This document shows positions 8,920-16,625 of a stretch of DNA of 64,000 nucleotides, one piece after another. The stretch lies in assembly GCA_002435785.1 (NCBI GenBank), contig DIUC01000032.1, positions 34,037 to 98,036 on the forward strand, written 5' to 3'. The first letter of the stretch is position 1, and each line of letters opens with the position of its first letter. The notes under the pieces were generated by a model. It made no database searches. It saw nothing but the letters and a program-made list of their open reading frames with translations, and was not told the origin of the DNA. Position numbers and translations under genes: made by a program. This DNA is from Saprospiraceae bacterium UBA6168. GTDB taxonomy: Bacteria > Bacteroidota > Bacteroidia > Chitinophagales > Saprospiraceae.

Positions 8920-11091
8920 TTACTTCACGCCCAGTCCCGGCCCGAACGCCTCGCCAGCTTGCACGAAACTCAACTTGCCTTCCGCATTTTCTGCCATCAA
9001 AATCATGCCCTGCGAGTCCACGCCACGCAACTTGCGGGGGGCGAGGTTGGCCAGTAGCAGTACCCGCTGTCCGACGACTTCCTCCGGTGTGAAATGCTCC
9101 GCAATGCCCGAAACCACCGTGCGCTGCTCGAAGCCGAGGTCAACGTTGAGTTTGAGCAATTTGTCCGCCTTCGGGATGCGCTCGGCAGCCGTGATGGTCG
9201 CCGTTCGGATGTCCATTTTGGCGAAGTCGTCGTATTGGATTTCTTCTTTTAGAGGGATGGGGGATGAGGGTTGAGGGATGATTGGGGGCTGTTCAACTAC
9301 TGAGGTTGCCTCGTTTGCCATGATAATTTTCAGTTTTGCTTTTTGCCGCTCGATGATTTCGAGGCGGCTCTTGTCGTTGCGGTCGTGGATTTTGGCGAAG
9401 AGGATTTCGGGTTGTCCGACTTGGTGGCCAGGAGATAGAAGGAATCTTACGTTATTCAAACTGAAAAAAATCTTGTCCAAATCACCAGATTGAACATCGT
9501 CAAGATTAAGTAACCTTCTTATTCTTGCAGAGGTGTAAGGGATGAACGGCTCACAGAGCACACTGATTAGGGTAATGATTTGGAAACAATTGAAAAGACA
9601 ATTTTTCACATCTTGACTTTCTGGATTCTCTTTCCACCAGAACCAGGGTTTCTGTTCTTGTAAATATAAATTACCCACAGAGGAAATTCCAATTAGACTT
9701 TGGGCAGCATTTCTGAAATTGAAACTTTCAATTGCTTCTTTGTAGTCAGTTAAGACTCCATTTAAAGCAACTACATCGATTAAAATATTTCCAGCATCAT
9801 GTCTTGGTTCGGGTAATTTGCCACCATAATAATTGTTCGTCAATACAAGAACCCGGTTGATGAAATTCCCAAGGTTATCCGCCAAGTCCTTGTCATAAAA
9901 ATCCACGAACTCGTCCCACTTGAAGTCAGCGTCCTTGTTTTCCGGCATGTTTCGGATGAGCGCCCAGCGTAGGGCGTCCTCCTTGTTCGGGAAGTTGGCG
10001 AACTCCTCCAAATACTCGTGCTGCTCTATGCCCCAGCCTTTGCTCTTGCTGAACTTCCGGCCCTCGAAATTGAGGAACTGGTTGGCGGGAACGTTAATGG
10101 GAAGGGCATAGTCGCCATGCGCCTTGAGCATGGCGGGGAACACGATGCAGTGGAAAACGATATTGTCCTTTCCGATGAAATGGATGAGTTCCACATTGTC
10201 GCCTTTCCAGTAATCCTCCCAGTTTTTTCCATTATCGGCGGCCCACTGCTTTGTGCTGGAAATGTAACCGATGGGTGCATCGAACCAGACGTAAAGCACT
10301 TTGCCCTCAGCTCCCGGCATGGGCACGGGTATGCCCCAGTCGAGGTCACGGGTGATGGAGCGGGGTTGCAGGCCCTCGCCATCATTAAGCCATGAAAGGC
10401 ACTGGCCGATGACGTGGTTTTTCCACATGGATGGGTCGTGGTGTTGCTGACCGTCGAGGACGCCCGTTTTTATCCAATCCCGGAGCCAGTCGCCGTGCTT
10501 GTCGAGGCGGAAATACCAGTGGGAAGTCTCCCTCAGCACAGGCGTTGCGCCGCTCAACATGGATTTCGGGTTTTTCAATTCCATCGGCGAAAGGGTAGCG
10601 CCGCATTTTTCGCACTGGTCGCCATAGGCTTCCGGGTTGGCGCAGTTGGGGCACTCGCCCATGATGTAGCGGTCCGCTAAGAACTGCTGGAACGCTTCGT
10701 CGAAATATTGCTCCGAAAGGCGCTCTTCCAGTTCGCCACCTTTTTCAATCAGTTTTTTGAAAAAAGCCTGTGCCGTTTCGTGGTGCAGCGGAGCGCTCGT
10801 GCGGTCGTAGTGGTCGAAGCTGATGCCCAATTGCTCGAAGGTCTGCTTGTTGAGCGCATGGTATTTGTCAATAATTTCTTGTGGAGTGATTCCTTCTTTT
10901 TTTGCCCGGATGGTGATGGCGGCGCCGTGTTCGTCCGAGCCGCAGATGAAAGCAACATCGCAGCCCATTCCCCGGAGATAGCGAACGTAAATATCAGCGG
11001 GCAGGTAGGCTCCGGCAAGGTGGCCGAGGTGAAGCGCTCCATTGGCGTAGGGTAGGGCGGAGGTGACGAGGTATTTCTTAGTTTTATCCAT
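8920..11091 (-). CDS. metG: Methionyl-tRNA synthetase
   Basis: Charges tRNA-Met. The class I signatures are HLGH (in ALHLGHLAGAYLPAD) and KFSKS (in GRKFSKSKGWG). A zinc-binding knuckle is present as CPNC...CEKC around residues 145-165. The C-terminal domain from about residue 615 (DDFAKMDIRTATITAAERI...VVSGIAEHF) is the EMAP/Trbp111-type tRNA-binding and dimerisation domain typical of long bacterial MetRS. The 723-residue length fits that architecture. A possible -7 box (TATCTTCG, complement of 11215-11222) lies about 125 bp upstream of the start. Confidence 0.97.
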   Translation of the reverse strand: MDKTKKYLVTSALPYANGALHLGHLAGAYLPADIYVRYLRGMGCDVAFICGSDEHGAAITIRAKKEGITPQEIIDKYHALNKQTFEQLGISFDHYDRTSAPLHHETAQAFFKKLIEKGGELEERLSEQYFDEAFQQFLADRYIMGECPNCANPEAYGDQCEKCGATLSPMELKNPKSMLSGATPVLRETSHWYFRLDKHGDWLRDWIKTGVLDGQQHHDPSMWKNHVIGQCLSWLNDGEGLQPRSITRDLDWGIPVPMPGAEGKVLYVWFDAPIGYISSTKQWAADNGKNWEDYWKGDNVELIHFIGKDNIVFHCIVFPAMLKAHGDYALPINVPANQFLNFEGRKFSKSKGWGIEQHEYLEEFANFPNKEDALRWALIRNMPENKDADFKWDEFVDFYDKDLADNLGNFINRVLVLTNNYYGGKLPEPRHDAGNILIDVVALNGVLTDYKEAIESFNFRNAAQSLIGISSVGNLYLQEQKPWFWWKENPESQDVKNCLFNCFQIITLISVLCEPFIPYTSARIRRLLNLDDVQSGDLDKIFFSLNNVRFLLSPGHQVGQPEILFAKIHDRNDKSRLEIIERQKAKLKIIMANEATSVVEQPPIIPQPSSPIPLKEEIQYDDFAKMDIRTATITAAERIPKADKLLKLNVDLGFEQRTVVSGIAEHFTPEEVVGQRVLLLANLAPRKLRGVDSQGMILMAENAEGKLSFVQAGEAFGPGLGVK

Positions 11092-11281
11092 TTTCAGACC
11101 AATCTAAATAAGTGAAAACTCATTGGGCAACGCCGTTTGTTGTCGCTGAAAAAAATGGGGCAACAACGTTGTGGTTTAAATCTTATCCGTTTGGCGCAGC
11201 ATTCTTTTTTGCGGCGAAGATAGCGGGATATTGTAGAAAAGAAAATTCGTGGCTTTGAGTTCCAGCGGCATCATTGGGCAA

Positions 11282-11322
11282 AACAAAAAAGGCGGCTGAC
11301 CGAGTTGGTCAAGCCGCCTTTC
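11282..11322 (-). terminator. Rho-independent terminator downstream of the peroxidase gene
   Basis: GC-rich stem AAGGCGGCTTGACC / GGTCAGCCGCCTT with one bulge, followed on the minus strand by TTTTTTGTTTT. It lies 20 bp after the stop codon of the cytochrome c peroxidase gene. Confidence 0.85.
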
Positions 11323-11341
11323 CTGTTCGATAGGGTCAAGT

Positions 11342-12541
11342 TCAATTAAAAGGGTTGGAGAACTTCTCGTCTTTTATCAGATTTTGGTCGGTCAAGGTTT
11401 CCATGAACGCCACGAGGGCCTTTTTCTCCAAAGAACTCAATTTCAACCTCAACGGCTCGCCGTCCGGGCCTATCATTTTTTTGTCGAGAAAGGGGTGGGC
11501 CTTAACGCCGCTGTCATAGAAATCCACGACTTCTTCCAGCGTCTTGAAACGGCCATCGTGCATGAACGGGCCAGTGAGGGCGATGTTTCGGAGGCTTGGA
11601 ATCCTGAATTGGCCATTTCTCAAGCCTACATCGGTTGAGGACAAGTCAAGGCCGTTGTTGGCGGTGCCTTTTGGCCCTCCACTCCCGAAACTGCTTTCGC
11701 CGTATTCTCCACCGGGGCGGTCGTCGGCAGCGAAATTGTTCCCGCTGTGGCATTGTGCGCATTTTGTGCGGTCGCTGAAAAACAATTCGGCGCCCATTTT
11801 CTCCAAACCATTGATAGCGTTGGAGTTTCCAGCGGTAAACGCATCGAACCTGCTGTCCACGGAAACCATACTGCACAGGAACTGGGCCATTGCGTCCGAA
11901 ATACGCTCTTCGTTTATGTCGGTCGAGCCATAAGCTTTTTGGAAAAGCGCAGGGTAATAGGGTGTGTTCGTCAATTTTTTGGCCAAGACATCCAAATCCT
12001 CCATCCCCATTTCGATGTGGTTTTGGACGGGCTTGAGGGTGAGTTCTTTGGCGGAATGCACCCTGGAGTCCCAGAAAAGGTTGCGGTTGAGCGCCACGTT
12101 GATAATGGCCATCGAGTTGCGGGGCGTTACCTTTCCTCCGAAGCCAATGCTACCGGCAGATGGGTCGGCGAATGCAAATTTTTGGATATGGCAGGAGGCA
12201 CAGGACGTGGCGTTGTTGATGGACAATTTGGTGTCGTAAAAAAGCACCCGGCCCAAGGTGGCTCCTTCGTTTGTCACGGTTGGGTTCGCCGAAATACCAT
12301 TGAAGCTGTTCTCGAAGTCAATGAATTGGCCACCACCGGGGTTGTTTGCAAGGAAAACATTCGGTGCATTGGCCTGAAATTCAATTTGGAAGGCAGGAGG
12401 GAATTGAACGCCTTCATAATCAAAAGGCTGGTTGGGAAGGGAGAGTTTTACCCCTTCCACGGGTTCCTCTTGTTTCAAGCAGCTTGCCAAGGCAATGGTT
12501 GCCAAGATGGCGAGGGAAAGCAATAGTGCATTTTTTTTCAT
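11342..12541 (-). CDS. Dihaem cytochrome c peroxidase (MauG/CcpA family) lipoprotein
   Basis: The N-terminus is a lipoprotein signal ending ALASC (Cys21). Two haem-binding motifs are present, CASCH in the first third and CAQCH near residue 260, each opening one of the two cytochrome domains. GPFMHDGRF in the C-terminal half is the conserved family segment. The protein should reduce peroxide in the periplasm, or act as a MauG-like oxidase, with electrons from small c-type cytochromes. Length (399 residues) includes about 70 residues between the lipid anchor and the catalytic part. It has its own terminator, so it is probably last in a minus-strand unit; the two beta-barrel genes upstream run the same way. 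Confidence 0.88.
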   Translation of the reverse strand: MKKNALLLSLAILATIALASCLKQEEPVEGVKLSLPNQPFDYEGVQFPPAFQIEFQANAPNVFLANNPGGGQFIDFENSFNGISANPTVTNEGATLGRVLFYDTKLSINNATSCASCHIQKFAFADPSAGSIGFGGKVTPRNSMAIINVALNRNLFWDSRVHSAKELTLKPVQNHIEMGMEDLDVLAKKLTNTPYYPALFQKAYGSTDINEERISDAMAQFLCSMVSVDSRFDAFTAGNSNAINGLEKMGAELFFSDRTKCAQCHSGNNFAADDRPGGEYGESSFGSGGPKGTANNGLDLSSTDVGLRNGQFRIPSLRNIALTGPFMHDGRFKTLEEVVDFYDSGVKAHPFLDKKMIGPDGEPLRLKLSSLEKKALVAFMETLTDQNLIKDEKFSNPFN

Positions 12542-12636
12542 TGGAAATTTTTATTTCGTGAAACGAAGACAAGATTAACGAATAGATTTCAAAGTTTAAG
12601 CCAACGGCGTGTTTTTTAACAAGGCAAAAACATTTT

Positions 12637-13224
12637 TTAGGATTTTCTGGGCAAAATGAAGTTGAGGTTTACGGCTACTGGGGGAATGAACCGAAAATCT
12701 GCCGTGCCCGTATTGGTATCTATACCAAGCACCAATGCCGACTCAACGGACAGCCCAACTGCTGGCGAAATGCGGTACTCCATGCACCATCGTGGCCCCA
12801 AACCTATGACAACAGCCTCCGTTCGGTTGTCCCCTATCAAGTTGAAGCTCCCCACGGCTAAGTACCCATCGAAGCCACGGTAGAACACCCACCGTTCGTT
12901 GAATTCCTTTCGTAGGGTGGTGCCCATTCTGATATTAAAGTTGGCATTGTCCACCGATTCAAACATTTCGCCCTCCGCAAGCAATATCCCGATGCTGGTA
13001 TGGAAGGCACGCTGTCCATTGAAGCGGTTGAAATCAACGGTGTAAGGTCCTGCCACTAATGGGTTGGTCCGGTTGAAGGGGATTAGCTGTGTCAGGAGGG
13101 GCGTCATGTTCATTCCCACCATCCTGTATCGCTGGGGGTACTCCCATTTTGATGGCTCGGCTTGGTCTTGTGCAGCTACCCATGTGGCATTCAGCGTACA
13201 AAGCAAGAGTGCAAGGCATTTCAT
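12637..13224 (-). CDS. Secreted/outer-membrane beta-rich protein, unknown
   Basis: A signal peptide (MKCLALLLCTLNATWVAAQ) is followed by about 175 residues of alternating hydrophobic and polar strands, with aromatic residues at strand ends (GFDGYLAVGSF, VIGLGPRWCMEYRISP), typical of a small outer-membrane beta-barrel. There is no catalytic motif. The next gene upstream encodes a protein of the same type and plan, and only 21 bp separate them, so the two are probably co-transcribed and may be distant paralogues. Confidence 0.65.
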   Translation of the reverse strand: MKCLALLLCTLNATWVAAQDQAEPSKWEYPQRYRMVGMNMTPLLTQLIPFNRTNPLVAGPYTVDFNRFNGQRAFHTSIGILLAEGEMFESVDNANFNIRMGTTLRKEFNERWVFYRGFDGYLAVGSFNLIGDNRTEAVVIGLGPRWCMEYRISPAVGLSVESALVLGIDTNTGTADFRFIPPVAVNLNFILPRKS

Positions 13225-13245
13225 AAAGTCTTGATTTTTAATGGG

Positions 13246-13896
13246 TTAGAAGGAAAAATGAACGTAAAGCGAATTGGGAATTGCAGGCAAAACCGAGAAC
13301 TTGCTTTGCTTCGTAATTTGGTCCGGCAAGCCTTGCCCTATTTCCGTGATGGATTCCCCGTAGGTAAAGATTGCGTAGGCATAACTTTCGGTGGATAGCC
13401 AAATCCTATTGGTCACGGTAAAATATATCCCCAAGAACGGCCCTGCACCGCCACCCGTTCTGAACAATGAAGATTTCAAACTGCTGAACGAGTCGAAGCT
13501 GCTTTTTTCCTTGTAGTAATTCCCCACCAAATCTACACCATAATATATGGTGAACCGCTCGCTGACAGGCTGCAACCATTCCCGGCCCAATTTGAGCTGC
13601 AACGCTGATTCCTGGGTATTCCGAAAATCAAAGTTGGGCAGTTCCTCCTTGTTGGTTTCTATTTTGAAATTGCCGCCGAGGCGCCAAATTTTGTTGTCCT
13701 TCAGCAATTTTAGGCTAAATAGATAAGGGTCTTTGGGAAGGGTTTCACCGCCCGAGTTGAAAAATCCGGCCAAGGTGTTCGTGATGTTGATGCCTACCAA
13801 CACCTTTTTATCGCTTTCCATTGGATTATTGAATTGGCCAAAACATGTTGCATAAGTTAATCCAACTACTATCAAAGTAAAAATGATGCTTTTCAT
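13246..13896 (-). CDS. Predicted outer-membrane beta-barrel protein, unknown
   Basis: The signal peptide ends at TCFGQ. The mature part has repeated amphipathic strands with a central LGREWLQPVSERFTIYYGVDLVGNYY and a GGGAGPFLGIYFTVTNRIWLSTE hairpin, a pattern common in Bacteroidota outer-membrane barrels. It ends in Phe (YVHFSF), the usual terminal residue of an outer-membrane beta-barrel. It precedes the similar 195-residue gene with a 21-bp gap. Function unknown. Confidence 0.68.
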   Translation of the reverse strand: MKSIIFTLIVVGLTYATCFGQFNNPMESDKKVLVGINITNTLAGFFNSGGETLPKDPYLFSLKLLKDNKIWRLGGNFKIETNKEELPNFDFRNTQESALQLKLGREWLQPVSERFTIYYGVDLVGNYYKEKSSFDSFSSLKSSLFRTGGGAGPFLGIYFTVTNRIWLSTESYAYAIFTYGESITEIGQGLPDQITKQSKFSVLPAIPNSLYVHFSF

Positions 13897-14008
13897 AAAT
13901 GGTTAGTGTGCTTGATGAACATAGACGGGTTATTTCCAAAATTGGTTTGCAAGGTTTGACTTTAACATCCAATTTTTATCAAATCGGCAACAAATTAAGG
14001 CAAGCTGA

Positions 14009-14037
14009 TTGAATTTCTTGCATAGGCGCTACATTTG
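14009..14037 (+). promoter_or_regulatory. Bacteroidota-type promoter for the GH127 gene
   Basis: TTG at 14009-14011, an 18-bp spacer, and TACATTTG at 14030-14037, matching the TTG/TAnnTTTG consensus. The start codon is about 60 bp downstream. Confidence 0.6.
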
Positions 14038-14099
14038 GGCTTCGACTCCAGTTTCCCATCAACAACAATCGCTTTGTACCTTCTTATTTTCTTGTTACA

Positions 14100-16547
14100 A
14101 TGAAGCATTTCTATTTTCTTTTTTCCGGGGTTTTGTTACCATTTTTGGGGTATTCTCAAGCCGACAAACCACATTACCCAATCCAGCCAGTCCCCTTCAC
14201 GGACGTGAAAATCACCGACCAGTTTTGGGCACCCCGCCTCGAAACCATTCGGACGGTGACTTTGCCCTATACCTTCCAGCAATGCGAGGAAACAGGCCGA
14301 GTGAAGAACTTCGACATTGCCGCAGGCAACGCAACTGGTTCATTCTGTGGGGTTTATGGCTTTGACGACTCCGATGTCTATAAAATCATCGAAGGAGCGG
14401 CCTACTCCATGCAGGTGCACCCCGACCCTAAACTCGATGGCTATGTGGACAGCCTGATTGAGAAAGTCCGGCTGGCGCAAGAACCCGATGGCTACCTCTA
14501 CACCTGGCGCACCATCAACGAGCGGGAAAAAGCAGCGGGCATTGCAAAAAAAGATGTGACGGGCGACTATTACAAGGGCACCGACCAGCGATGGATACAT
14601 GAGGATAAGCACAGCCACGAAACCTACAACCTCGGCCATTTGTACGAGGCTGCCGTGGCTCACCACCTCGCTACTGGAAAGCGGAACCTGCTCGACATTG
14701 CCATCAAAAGCGCCAACTTGCTCGAAAAAACCTTTGGCTGGGGCAAGCTGCAACAAGCACCCGGCCACCAGGAAATCGAACTCGGCCTCACCAAGCTTTA
14801 CCTTGTTACTGGCGAAAAGAAGTACCTCGACCTCGCCAAATTCTTCCTCGATGTTCGAGGTTACGCCAACGAAGAGTACAGTCAAAACCACAAAAAGGTC
14901 ACCGAGCAAAAGGAAATCGTGGGCCATGCCGTGCGTGCCTGCTACATGTACGCCTCAATGGCCGATGTGGCCGCCTTGACGGGCAGCATGGAGTACATCC
15001 CAGCCCTCAATTCGCTTTGGGAAGATGTGGTAGGGAAGAAAATGTACGTAACTGGCGGCATCGGCAGCAGCGGTTCGAACGAGGGGTTCAGCAAGCCCTA
15101 CGACCTCCCCAACTACTCCGCCTACTGCGAGACCTGCTCCTCCATCGCCTTTGTTTATTGGAACCAACGGATGTTCCAGCTCACTGGTGAAAGCAAGTAC
15201 ATTGACGTTTTGGAACGAACCCTTTACAATGCCTTGGATGCTGGCCTATCGCAAACAGGCGACCGCTTCTTTTACCCAAATCCCCTCGAAAGCCGCAAGA
15301 ACGTGGAGCGCAGCCCGTGGTTCCAGTGTGCCTGCTGCCCTTCCAACGTGGCGAGGTTCTTCCCCTCCATACCGGGCTATGTTTTTGCGAAGCGGGAAAA
15401 TGAGGTTTTCGTGAATCTCTACACCACCAGCGAGACGACGGTTGAAAACGTCAACAGCAAAGGCCAATCGGTCAAGGTGAAAATTGCGCAGCAAACCGAC
15501 TATCCTTGGGACGGCAAAATCACGTTATCGGTCGAGCCGGAAAAGCCCAACACTTTTACCCTAAAGCTGCGGATACCGGGTTGGGTGCAGGGCGATGCCG
15601 TGCCCTTCGATTTGTACGGCTTTGCTAACCATGATGGCAGCCAAGTGCAGGTGCATCTCAATGGGAAGAAAATTCTGGGCGGCATAAAGGACGGTTACAT
15701 GACCATCGAGCGGAAGTGGAAACCGGGCGACGTCGTATCCCTGGTGCTGCCGATGCCCGTCCAACAAGTCAAGGGCAACTCCAAAATCGAGGCCACAAAC
15801 GACCGGTACGCCCTGCAACGTGGCCCGCTTGTCTATTGCATCGAGGGAAGGGACCAGCCCGACGAGCGGGTACTGAGTGCTTACATTCCAAAAAATACGG
15901 CCTTCGCTTCGCAATATGAGGCAGGATTACTTGGCGGTGTGCAGACCATCACTTTCGAAGGGGCTTTGGTGAAGAAGAAAACCGCTCCCGACCAAGGCGA
16001 CCTGATGCCCATGAAGTTCAAGGCAATACCATATTACGCTTGGGCCAACAGAGGTAGGGACAACATGCTTGTTTGGTTGCCCAATAGCTTTGAAAGCGTA
16101 CGGCCAATGTCACAGCCTACCTTGGCAGCAAGGAGCAAAACCACTGCTTCGGAGGGCATGAGGGGCGAACTTTCTGCCGTCGTTGACCAATGGATTCCCA
16201 AACATTCGGATGATCACGAGAATCCATACGTGCACTGGTGGCCGCATTTTGGTTCCACAGAGTGGGTTCAATATGATTTCGAGAAAGAGGAACAGGTAGG
16301 CAGCAGCCGCATTTATTGGTTTGACGATGAGTCGAGTGGGGGTGGTTGTCGAGTACCCAAGTCGTTCGTTATCAAGTATTTGGAAAACGGCGAGTGGAAA
16401 AAATGCTATTCACACGATGGGTTCAAGGTGGTGAAAGATGGTTGGTCCGATGTGGATTTTGAGCCAGTGAAAACCACAGCCCTGCGCCTTGAAATCTTGT
16501 TGCAAGATGGCGTAAGCAGCGGGGTGCATGAGTGGGAGGTGAGGTAG
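14100..16547 (+). CDS. Glycoside hydrolase family 127 (beta-L-arabinofuranosidase-like) with C-terminal discoidin-like domain
   Basis: After a signal peptide (ending LGYSQ), residues ~30-640 match the GH127/DUF1680 fold. The zinc-cysteine active site of HypBA1 can be read directly: Glu344 and Cys346 (CETC) and Cys412-Cys413 (CACCPSN), the last being the expected nucleophile. HypBA1 hydrolyses terminal beta-L-arabinofuranose, but GH127 members vary in substrate. The final ~110 residues (WVQYDFEKEEQVGSSRIYW...TALRLEI) look like a galactose-binding/discoidin beta-sandwich. No SusC/D pair or other glycosidase lies nearby, so it is not part of a visible polysaccharide utilisation locus. It has its own promoter and a strong terminator. 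Confidence 0.9.
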   Translation: MKHFYFLFSGVLLPFLGYSQADKPHYPIQPVPFTDVKITDQFWAPRLETIRTVTLPYTFQQCEETGRVKNFDIAAGNATGSFCGVYGFDDSDVYKIIEGAAYSMQVHPDPKLDGYVDSLIEKVRLAQEPDGYLYTWRTINEREKAAGIAKKDVTGDYYKGTDQRWIHEDKHSHETYNLGHLYEAAVAHHLATGKRNLLDIAIKSANLLEKTFGWGKLQQAPGHQEIELGLTKLYLVTGEKKYLDLAKFFLDVRGYANEEYSQNHKKVTEQKEIVGHAVRACYMYASMADVAALTGSMEYIPALNSLWEDVVGKKMYVTGGIGSSGSNEGFSKPYDLPNYSAYCETCSSIAFVYWNQRMFQLTGESKYIDVLERTLYNALDAGLSQTGDRFFYPNPLESRKNVERSPWFQCACCPSNVARFFPSIPGYVFAKRENEVFVNLYTTSETTVENVNSKGQSVKVKIAQQTDYPWDGKITLSVEPEKPNTFTLKLRIPGWVQGDAVPFDLYGFANHDGSQVQVHLNGKKILGGIKDGYMTIERKWKPGDVVSLVLPMPVQQVKGNSKIEATNDRYALQRGPLVYCIEGRDQPDERVLSAYIPKNTAFASQYEAGLLGGVQTITFEGALVKKKTAPDQGDLMPMKFKAIPYYAWANRGRDNMLVWLPNSFESVRPMSQPTLAARSKTTASEGMRGELSAVVDQWIPKHSDDHENPYVHWWPHFGSTEWVQYDFEKEEQVGSSRIYWFDDESSGGGCRVPKSFVIKYLENGEWKKCYSHDGFKVVKDGWSDVDFEPVKTTALRLEILLQDGVSSGVHEWEVR

Positions 16548-16571
16548 GAGGAAGCTGTTGACACAGATATT

Positions 16572-16618
16572 AAAGAAGGACGGCATTGGAACAAATGGCT
16601 CCAATGCCGTCCTTCTTT
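16572..16618. terminator. Bidirectional hairpin terminator
   Basis: A perfect 19-bp stem (16572-16590 with 16600-16618) and a 9-base loop lie between the convergent GH127 and subtilase genes. T-rich sequence follows on both strands. Confidence 0.92.
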
Positions 16619-16625
16619 TTGGCAG